Shown: positions 58,310 to 64,000 of the stretch, piece by piece
How the letters are laid out: every line of letters begins with the position of its first letter
How positions within the stretch are numbered: the first letter of the stretch is position 1
NCBI RefSeq assembly: GCF_011759375.1
Contig: NZ_JAARML010000002.1
Coordinates: 558,001 to 622,000, forward strand
Source of the DNA: Paraflavitalea devenefica
Lineage (GTDB): Bacteria; Bacteroidota; Bacteroidia; Chitinophagales; Chitinophagaceae
Length of the DNA stretch: 64,000 nucleotides
Direction of reading: 5' to 3'
The notes under the pieces: generated by a model
Told to the model about the DNA's origin: nothing
The model's input: only the letters and a program-made list of their open reading frames with translations
Databases searched by the model: none
Translations under genes and position numbers: made by a program

Positions 58310-58658
58310 ATTTACCTGGGTACTCCGTCTTATACACCTGACATGCCGGGCAGTGACTACCGCATTCCCCACTGGGGTCCAGTTCATAACGGCCCTCTAC
58401 TCCCTTTAACTTAAGTGGAATTCCTTTCGTCATCCAATTGGGGTGGTGGCGCCCCTTCAGTTAGTGATCCGGCCAAAATGCCTTGTTTTGCCATAAGTTA
58501 CCGAAGGCTTCCTCTTCGGCTAATTGAAGAAGGCTTCTTCCTTGCTCGCTTTCTTTCAAAGTCAAAGCAAAGTTTATGACGTTTTGAAATTGATAACCTT
58601 CGCCCAGCGTCATAGCTGCAAAGGATTTGGAATGTGTAAGCAAATAAAAGCCCTGGCT
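58308..58658 (-). pseudogene. S9 peptidase remnant with internal deletion
   Basis: Read on the minus strand this is the C-terminal end of the S9 peptidase encoded at 61696. The upstream part gives SQGFYLLTHSKSFAAM and FGNLWQNKAFWPDH, then a TAA, then in the same frame LKGRHHPNWMTKGIPLKLKG and YELDPSGECGSHCPACQ. The intact gene has about 75 residues between WVDH and FDHYLKG, including the catalytic Asp and His. The joint lies at the shared Asp-His codons, so deletion between short repeats is likely, and the Tyr codon after it is now a stop. The Cys-rich tail is preserved. It lies convergent to peptide gene 2 across a terminator, exactly as the intact gene lies to peptide gene 3. Confidence 0.88.
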
Positions 58659-58735
58659 TATTTATGCAACGAGGCAACAATATTGTTGACAACCTTCCCA
58701 ATCTTTATTAAACTCCATGAGATAATTCGGATATT

Positions 58736-58780
58736 GATATGTTTTGTGAGAATATTGATATTCTGCCAGCTTAATTTGGC
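58736..58780 (+). promoter_or_regulatory. Conserved promoter-like element, copy 3
   Basis: TATGTTTTGTGA at 58738, TTGATATT and TAATTTGGC at 58772, with the same 34-base spacing as copies 1 and 2. It is 90 bases upstream of the GT-C-like ATG and links that gene with the GT2-MauE unit in one presumed regulon. Confidence 0.62.
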
Positions 58781-58869
58781 TGTAGATTGATACTGCATCC
58801 GCAAAGGTACAATTGGGGAACAGCCAAAGCTGAATATGTGATTTTGGTATAGCTTAAAATTTATGATCC

Positions 58870-60423
58870 ATGCAAATGAACGAAACTTTATCACTGCCTA
58901 TGTCCTTATCCTTTAAAGATTTCTTATTCAGGGATAAAAGGAACCGGAAAATACTGCTGATAGCTTTAGGGTTTATAATCATTCAATTTTCTTTTTTTAA
59001 GTACTTGTATCCGTTTGCCAGTTATATACATGGGGATTCTTTTTCGTACATAAATGCGGCAGACAAAAATTTAACCATTAATACCTACCTGATTGGATAT
59101 TCCAAATTTCTACGTTTTTTTAGCGTATTTGCAAAGCCGGATTTTGTGCTCGTTACCTTCCAGTATATATTTATTCAATGTAGCGAATTGTTCTTGTTGT
59201 TTACCGTATTCTACTTCTATAAACCAGGTAAGGCGACGCAGATTGTGTTGTTGTGTTTTATGGTTTTTAATCCCTTGTTTTTGCACCTCGCTAATATGGT
59301 AAGTAGTGATGGCTTTTTCCTGGCATTGAGTCTTACCTGGTTTGCCCTCCTGCTGTGGATCATTCATCGGCCTTCCAATAAAATAATCATCTGGCATGCG
59401 GTGGTATTGTTCATAGCTTTCACCGTTCGTTACAATGCTATGATCTATCCTTTTATTGCTGCTGCAGCATTCTTGCTTTCAAAATTGCCGTTGCGAAAAA
59501 AAATAGCAGGCATTGGTCTTGGCTTGTTGCTATGCGGGTTATTTATGGGATTTACTATGCATCGGTACAAAAAGCTTACCGGCTATTGGCAATATTCTCC
59601 TTTTAGCGGCTGGCTGATGGCCAATAACGCCATGTATGCTTACCGTCATGTAGACAGTGCAGATCGGAAGCCTGTGCTTCCAAAATTCCAGGCGCTGGAT
59701 AGTATGATCCGAAAGTTCTACGACAGGACACGTGACTTAAGGATAAACCCTTCAGAAAAAGCGATGGCCAGTACATTTTATATGTGGTCCCCGAATATGC
59801 CACTGATGCAATACCGGGATAGCTTGTTTAAAGCAGCGAAAGACACTACAGCCACTGAGTTGAAGAAGTGGGCCAGTATGGGGCCGTTTTATAAAGAATA
59901 TGGCCAGTACATTATCAGGAAATACCCCTTGTATTTTGCAGCGTATTTTATGTGGCCCAACGGCCGAAAATATTATGCCCCGCCGGTTGAATTTTTGGAA
60001 TTTTATAATTCCGGAAGTGATGGAGTTTCTGATCAGGCTAAAGCATGGTTTGGCTACCAAAGCCAAAAAGTGAAAATCAGGATGAAAAATCCAAAAGTTT
60101 GGGTACTTGATTTCTATCCTATTTTGTCGGGCATCATCAATGTAGTGATGCTATTTGGATTACTATATTATATACTGCTCAAAGGTTGGCAATATAATCG
60201 GGTATTTAACAAAATGGTGATCATGGGCGGAATGGTTTGGTTGTTAAACGCTGTCTTTACCATCGGCGCTTCCTCTGCGGCCTTGCGGTTTCAGTCGTTC
60301 CCTGTATTGTTAACCACGACGTTTGCCCTGTTATTGGTAGATTGGATGGCGCAGTTGATGCGAAGTATGAAGATGGAGCAGCAGAAATTAACAGAAGAGC
60401 TTCCGCAGGAGGCAATCGCTTAG
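58870..60423 (+). CDS. Multispanning membrane protein, GT-C glycosyltransferase-like
   Basis: A 517-residue membrane protein with about 10-12 predicted helices, in three groups (about 30-230, 400-430 and 445-490). Its first extracytoplasmic loop has YIHGDSFSYINAADKN, the place and type of acidic motif (here Asp in HGDS) used by GT-C fold transferases such as the GT39/ArnT/PMT group, which take a sugar from a polyprenyl-phosphate donor. A large outer loop (about 240-400) carries no recognised domain. The best reading is a lipid-linked-sugar glycosyltransferase. It shares the promoter-like element with the DPM1-like GT2 gene, a possible donor source. Alternative: an O-antigen ligase- or mannosyltransferase-like protein of other function. 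Confidence 0.65.
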   Translation: MQMNETLSLPMSLSFKDFLFRDKRNRKILLIALGFIIIQFSFFKYLYPFASYIHGDSFSYINAADKNLTINTYLIGYSKFLRFFSVFAKPDFVLVTFQYIFIQCSELFLLFTVFYFYKPGKATQIVLLCFMVFNPLFLHLANMVSSDGFFLALSLTWFALLLWIIHRPSNKIIIWHAVVLFIAFTVRYNAMIYPFIAAAAFLLSKLPLRKKIAGIGLGLLLCGLFMGFTMHRYKKLTGYWQYSPFSGWLMANNAMYAYRHVDSADRKPVLPKFQALDSMIRKFYDRTRDLRINPSEKAMASTFYMWSPNMPLMQYRDSLFKAAKDTTATELKKWASMGPFYKEYGQYIIRKYPLYFAAYFMWPNGRKYYAPPVEFLEFYNSGSDGVSDQAKAWFGYQSQKVKIRMKNPKVWVLDFYPILSGIINVVMLFGLLYYILLKGWQYNRVFNKMVIMGGMVWLLNAVFTIGASSAALRFQSFPVLLTTTFALLLVDWMAQLMRSMKMEQQKLTEELPQEAIA

Positions 60424-60494
60424 TATAAATGGGGAACTAATCTACCAGGTTGCCTTGGAGATATTAGGCATTCACGATATAAAACATATGAAAT

Positions 60495-60986
60495 ATGAAA
60501 TTACTTTTCCAACTAATAATAATAAGTACGATGGCTGGGTGTTTTGGCGCAGATCCTCAAAAAACAGGACTGGAAGGAAAGCCATTGCCTGAATTCAGCT
60601 TACTGCTTCCTGATAGTGCTACCTGGTTTAATTCAAAGAATATACCCTCGGGGAAGCCCATCGCCATTTTTTATTTTAATCCTTACTGTCCTTATTGCAA
60701 GGCACAGACAACAGAGATCATTGAGGATATGGACAAGTTAAAGAATATTCAATTTTACTTTGTAACTAATTACCCATTAATGGATCTAAAAAAGTTTTAC
60801 AATGAGTACCAATTGGTAAAATACCCCAATATTACTACCGGTGTAGATACAGGGATGGTTGTAAACGATTATTTTGAAATTGCAGGTGTTCCCTATATAG
60901 CGATTTACAGCAAAAATAAAACCCTGAATAAAACCTTTATGGGAAAGATCTATAGCAGCCAGTTGAAAAAAGTGGCAGAAGAATAA
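60495..60986 (+). CDS. Redoxin-domain lipoprotein with CPYC motif
   Basis: A 163-residue thioredoxin-fold lipoprotein. The signal sequence ends in the lipobox TMAGC (about residue 16), so it is lipid-anchored on the outside of a membrane. The AhpC/TlpA-like domain has GKPLPEFSLLLPDSATW, the active-site strand IAIFYFNPYCPYCKAQTTEI (CPYC near residues 65-68), and the cis-Pro loop IAGVPYIAIYSKNK near 135. CPYC is the motif of glutaredoxins and some DsbA/TlpA proteins. It lies 71 bases after the GT-C-like gene in the same direction and 311 bases before peptide gene 3. With the MauE-like protein it makes a plausible thiol-disulfide pair for the six-Cys peptides. Confidence 0.88.
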   Translation: MKLLFQLIIISTMAGCFGADPQKTGLEGKPLPEFSLLLPDSATWFNSKNIPSGKPIAIFYFNPYCPYCKAQTTEIIEDMDKLKNIQFYFVTNYPLMDLKKFYNEYQLVKYPNITTGVDTGMVVNDYFEIAGVPYIAIYSKNKTLNKTFMGKIYSSQLKKVAEE

Positions 60987-61297
60987 GCGAATTGCGCAAG
61001 TACACCCGGTTTGTCCTGATCAGACAAACCAGTATAACTGTTGATACAAACCTGCAGCAAGGGCCCGCTTGCGGGAATGTTTTGGCAGTGAATGATCGCC
61101 CTGACTTTTAATTATCAAAACAACTATTCATGATTAAGAGTCTTGGCGAAAATGTCCAAAGATGAAAAAGCCAAGGTCAGGATCCGCCTTCGCTAAAGCT
61201 ACTGAGGACAATGTGGCGAAGCCGAAAACCACTAAAACAGAGTAGGCAATATTTAAAAATCAACCTTTAGCTTTTTGAATGAAAAAGCACTTTTATT
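60987..61297. other. Intergenic leader before peptide gene 3
   Basis: From about 61059 it repeats the leader of peptide gene 1. It contains CAAGGGCCCGCTTGCGGG-type palindromic DNA, the CTTCGC/GCGAAG stem and an 84-base frame (61162-61245) starting MKKPRSGSAFAKATED. The stop lies 52 bases before the peptide ATG. No promoter with a good TTTG-TAnnTTTG match was found. Confidence 0.62.
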
Positions 61298-61576
61298 ATG
61301 AAAAGAATAAAATTCATGTTATTGTCTCTTTCTTTGGTGGCAGTAGTAGGTGGCGCTTTGGCGTTTAAGGCAAAATATACAACTGCTTATTGTGTCGCAG
61401 CACTACCAGCAGTCGGCACCTGTGGGCAAGCAAATAAGTTTTGCCCCAATAAGATTGATTTTCAAACAACTACTGAGACAGGTGACTTTGTTTGTACTAC
61501 TACACCTGATGCGGCGGGTAATTGCCCTGCTAATTTGAGGTGTGCCGCTTCTACTAAACTCAAAATTGATCTGTAG
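61298..61576 (+). CDS. Six-cysteine secreted peptide, paralog 3 (DUF6520-like)
   Basis: A 92-residue paralog with signal peptide MKRIKFMLLSLSLVAVVGGA and six Cys in the same order (YCVAA, GTCGQ, KFCPN, FVCTT, GNCPA, LRCAA). The last loop is two residues shorter than in paralogs 1 and 2 (CAASTK against CTNTSTK). It has the full-length leader and its own terminator and converges with the intact S9 peptidase gene 120 bases away, so peptide plus peptidase form a unit that exists a second time, in decayed form, at 57901-58658. Confidence 0.85.
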   Translation: MKRIKFMLLSLSLVAVVGGALAFKAKYTTAYCVAALPAVGTCGQANKFCPNKIDFQTTTETGDFVCTTTPDAAGNCPANLRCAASTKLKIDL

Positions 61577-61660
61577 ATGATTGACCCGTTAGGCAATCAT
61601 CGCTAATAGTCTCCTTTAAGATTTTGAATGTGAAATGGAGAACTGTTAGATACTTATCCC

Positions 61661-61698
61661 AATGCTCCCTTCACCCTAATGTGAGGGAGCATTTTTTA
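61661..61698. terminator. Shared terminator of peptide gene 3 and S9 peptidase
   Basis: AATGCTCCCT (61661-61670) pairs with AGGGAGCATT (61684-61693) and the inner bases TTCAC/GTGAG extend the stem. Six T follow on the plus strand; on the minus strand the upstream T-rich counterpart is weaker. Confidence 0.8.
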
Positions 61699-64000
61699 TT
61701 TAGCTGGGTTCCCCGCCTTATGCGCCTGACATACCGGGCAGTGACTACCGCATTCCCCGCTGGGGTCCAGCTCATAGCGGCTCTCCACTCCCTTTAACTT
61801 AAATGGAATTCCTTCCGTCATCCAACTGGGTGCTGGCGCCCCCTTTAGGTAATGATCAAAAAACTGCGTATAGCGGATGGTAAAATCTCTAAGGTCATTC
61901 AATTTCCAAAGCCTATGGCCTCCATCATCGTACTGCAGCCACCATGCTTTATTTTCCAGGCGGCGTTGGGCGTTAAACATTTCCACGGCTTCCTCAACAG
62001 GAACATCTCTTTTTTTACATGCATACATGAGCACCGGACTTGTTATCTTGTCCGCGTGTAGCACAGATGTGTGATCCACCCATGCATGCTTGTTTTGCCA
62101 AAGATTTCCTAATCCCCCGGCTCCATACGCAGAAACCTCAGCCCACTCCAAGTGACTTTCTTCTATTCCTCCTGTTGTCAATGACAAAGCAATCCTCATT
62201 ATATTAGTCGTCCCCGACCCAATTGACATGGCAGCAAAAGAACGGGAATGGGTGAGCAGGTAATAACCGAAACGTCCTGAATTACTATGCCCCACGGCTC
62301 CTATATGTTTGCCATCCACATAGGGCAGTTGGCTCAGGTGCCGGGCTGCCCCGTCTATCGTATTCACGGTGCTGGGTCCCCATTTACCTTTGGTGAAATA
62401 AATATCCGGTGTAAATACCAGGTATTCATGGCTTACCATCCAGGCAGGATTGCTAAAAAGATCGGGAGCATCTATATATCCAGGCCTGGGGTATTGGTAG
62501 AGCCGGTCAGACAGGGCTCCATAAAAGGATATGATCACCGGGTATTTTTGGGCCGGGTCAAAATTTTCCGGTTTATACAATACGCCCTGGCTTATCGTGC
62601 CATCCAATTGTTTAAAGGAAACCAATGTTGTCGTAAGCCAATTGTATCTTTTATGAGGTTGCAAATCCGTTAAAGCTTTATAGGTTTTAAAGTCGCTGGT
62701 CGCAAAATAATTGGGCGCTTCGGTGGCTGTCTGCTTTTTTACGATCCAGGTATTGTTACCGGCGGCTTTTAGCGGAGGCATGCCAGCATCCAAACCATTT
62801 AGCCCCGACATAACTGCCATAAAACAAGGTCCCATATAGAGTAATGCCGGGTCACCTGCAGAACCCAATGACTTCCGGTAAAATCCATTGTATTTGTTCT
62901 GCCTGTTAAACGCCCTCAGCAATAGCGTGTCTTTACCAGATAAAACGGGTTGATTAGTAGGAAGACCCCGGTCGTGACCCATCAAACTGAATAAGGTCTG
63001 ATGGGAACGGCCATAACCATTGGTGATGTTCACTGGTGGCTTTTTGCCCGACAGGTCCAGTTGCCAGATATCATAATTGTCATATACCAACACGCCCCGA
63101 TCTCCCTCCAGCCAAGCTGCCACTCCAATTGGTTGTTCTTCCGTTGGCTGCTGCCTGGGACGCAGGTAAGGATCTTCAGCGCCTAACCGGCAGGGGGGCA
63201 CTCCGGAGGAGATATTTACCAGTTTTCCTGTAAATAGTTCATAGCTATAATAATTGCACTGCCGTTCTGCATCATAATAAACCAAATATTTACCCCCGGG
63301 GGAAAACCAAAAAGCATAGTCTTGCCCCCTTGCCCTTGTTGGTAATAAATTACGGGAACCGTCTTTCAGTGACAGCAGCCAGTTACTATCCTTCCGGTAA
63401 TCCTTTTCCCAAAAACGATCCCCATTGAATGCTTTTCCAGATTTTTTTATTATAGCAAAATCACTACTGAGCAGATTCAGTTTTTCCTGTTCGTTTTCTA
63501 TGAATGTTACCAGGCCGCTTTCAGGACTAAGGATTGCCTGATAGATTGGAAGCTTTTTCAGCAGGTAAGGCTGTGTGGATTGAAGAAAGGTATCCTTATA
63601 GCTCCATACATCTACCTGTACTGCATCAGGATCCGGCTGGCGGGTATCCATCTGCGGTTTTAGAGAGAATACGATATAACGGTCGTTATTTGTAAATAAG
63701 GAAGCCTCCTGGATCATTAAGCCGGTAGCTATCCCGCCCGTTTGATTATTCACTTTCAGCACAGCTTTGTTCATACCGGTTTTATAATACCAGATGCAAT
63801 TACCGGCAAGGCCATCCTGAACCGTAAACACTACCTGCTTGCCGCTGCCATCGATACTATAACTGCTTAAAAGGGTAGTGCTATCTGCTGTTGACCAGAT
63901 TGTATTGGCGACCTCTTCCGGAAGGCTTACATATTGCAAAGCGGTGCGGGTTCCACTGGTTGTTTTTTCCATCGTTTTTAATACCAATACTTTTCCATCC
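61696..64000 (-). CDS. S9 prolyl-oligopeptidase-like peptidase with Cys-rich tail (5' end outside window)
   Basis: At least 767 codons; the frame is open to the window edge, so the N-terminus lies beyond position 64000. A propeller domain is followed by the alpha/beta-hydrolase domain (last 250 residues). The nucleophile elbow reads GAVGHSNSGRFGYY, where Ser replaces the usual Gly two places after the nucleophile; the acid lies in ACKKRDVPVEEAVEMF and the His in YDDGGHRLWKLND. The ending TQFFDHYLKGAPAPSWM is typical, but then comes an unusual extension, YELDPSGECGSHCPVCQAHK, with Cys-x3-Cys-x2-Cys. The same tail is kept in the decayed copy at 58308. It is convergent to peptide gene 3. It may process or modify secreted peptides; this is inferred from the duplicated pairing. 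Confidence 0.85.
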   Translation of the reverse strand, partial: DGKVLVLKTMEKTTSGTRTALQYVSLPEEVANTIWSTADSTTLLSSYSIDGSGKQVVFTVQDGLAGNCIWYYKTGMNKAVLKVNNQTGGIATGLMIQEASLFTNNDRYIVFSLKPQMDTRQPDPDAVQVDVWSYKDTFLQSTQPYLLKKLPIYQAILSPESGLVTFIENEQEKLNLLSSDFAIIKKSGKAFNGDRFWEKDYRKDSNWLLSLKDGSRNLLPTRARGQDYAFWFSPGGKYLVYYDAERQCNYYSYELFTGKLVNISSGVPPCRLGAEDPYLRPRQQPTEEQPIGVAAWLEGDRGVLVYDNYDIWQLDLSGKKPPVNITNGYGRSHQTLFSLMGHDRGLPTNQPVLSGKDTLLLRAFNRQNKYNGFYRKSLGSAGDPALLYMGPCFMAVMSGLNGLDAGMPPLKAAGNNTWIVKKQTATEAPNYFATSDFKTYKALTDLQPHKRYNWLTTTLVSFKQLDGTISQGVLYKPENFDPAQKYPVIISFYGALSDRLYQYPRPGYIDAPDLFSNPAWMVSHEYLVFTPDIYFTKGKWGPSTVNTIDGAARHLSQLPYVDGKHIGAVGHSNSGRFGYYLLTHSRSFAAMSIGSGTTNIMRIALSLTTGGIEESHLEWAEVSAYGAGGLGNLWQNKHAWVDHTSVLHADKITSPVLMYACKKRDVPVEEAVEMFNAQRRLENKAWWLQYDDGGHRLWKLNDLRDFTIRYTQFFDHYLKGAPAPSWMTEGIPFKLKGVESRYELDPSGECGSHCPVCQAHKAGNPAK

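Larger units (their letters stand above)
58186..58869. other. Region between peptide gene 2 and the GT-C gene
   Basis: It contains the terminator (58274-58309), the S9 peptidase remnant (58308-58658), GCAACGAGGC-type word repeats (about 58668) and the third promoter-like element (58736-58780) upstream of the GT-C-like gene. No intact gene. Confidence 0.7.

Noticed and set aside
58461..58643. 60-codon minus-strand frame as an independent gene
   Set aside because: It matches the interior of the S9 peptidase and continues after its stop with the C-terminal part in the same frame, so it is part of a pseudogene.
1..64000. tRNA, rRNA, tmRNA, riboswitch of known class, prophage or intact insertion sequence
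   Set aside because: None was recognised by eye in the intergenic regions; a covariance-model search (tRNAscan, Rfam) would be needed to exclude small RNAs.

Overview
The window looks like chromosomal DNA of a Bacteroidota bacterium, most likely of the family Chitinophagaceae. The signs are the DUF2911, DUF2961, TlpA/DUF4369 and bactofilin families, a PorW/SprE-like type IX secretion protein, promoters of the TTTG-N18-TAnnTTTG type, a lack of strong Shine-Dalgarno sites, and many palindromic intergenic repeats. There is no rRNA, tRNA, CRISPR array or intact insertion sequence.

Region 1 (0-8.6 kb) holds secreted and envelope genes: a GH20 hexosaminidase, a MacB/FtsX-like permease, a DUF2961 protein and an S9 peptidase. 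Region 2 (8.8-27.5 kb) is a joined histidine-tryptophan cluster: hisGDC, a PQQ-type dehydrogenase with a cytochrome c, hisB, a small minus-strand island, trpEGDCF, a GNAT gene, trpBA, hisH, a GNAT-HisA fusion, hisF and hisIE. Two unannotated leader peptides precede it. One has 7 His in 17 residues and lies upstream of hisG; the other has three consecutive Trp and lies upstream of trpE. Each is followed by an intrinsic terminator and has an antiterminator strand around its 3' end, as in classical transcription attenuation. Because hisHAFIE lie directly behind trpA, the late histidine genes may be under tryptophan attenuation.

Region 3 (27.5-39.2 kb) holds envelope genes: a TlpA thioredoxin, a DUF2911 protein, PBP1A, a PorW/SprE-like protein, an M23-type membrane anchor without its peptidase domain, bactofilin, and a SprT-like protein. 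Region 4 (40-42.6 kb) has four tandem AraC-type DNA-binding-domain-only genes and a methyltransferase whose 3' end is tandemly duplicated. Region 5 (42.6-49.2 kb) is a four-gene minus-strand catabolic operon: an unusual 1131-residue glycosidase-like protein, an MFS sugar transporter, a PhyH-like dioxygenase and a TIM-barrel isomerase. Region 6 (49.2-51.1 kb) is 1.9 kb of repeat-rich DNA with three arrays of exact 11-bp period.

Region 7 (51.1-64 kb) is the best candidate for an undescribed system. An AraC regulator, a DPM1-like GT2 and a MauE/DoxX redox membrane protein are followed by an outer-membrane beta-barrel protein, three paralogous secreted peptides with six conserved cysteines, a GT-C-like membrane protein, a CPYC redoxin lipoprotein and an S9 peptidase with a Cys-rich C-terminal tail. 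The locus has been duplicated and partly broken: remnants of the AraC gene, the GT2 gene, the S9 peptidase and an IS4-like transposase can be read between the intact genes, and a promoter-like element with fixed 34-bp internal spacing occurs three times. I propose a redox and processing pathway for secreted disulfide-rich peptides; this is inference.
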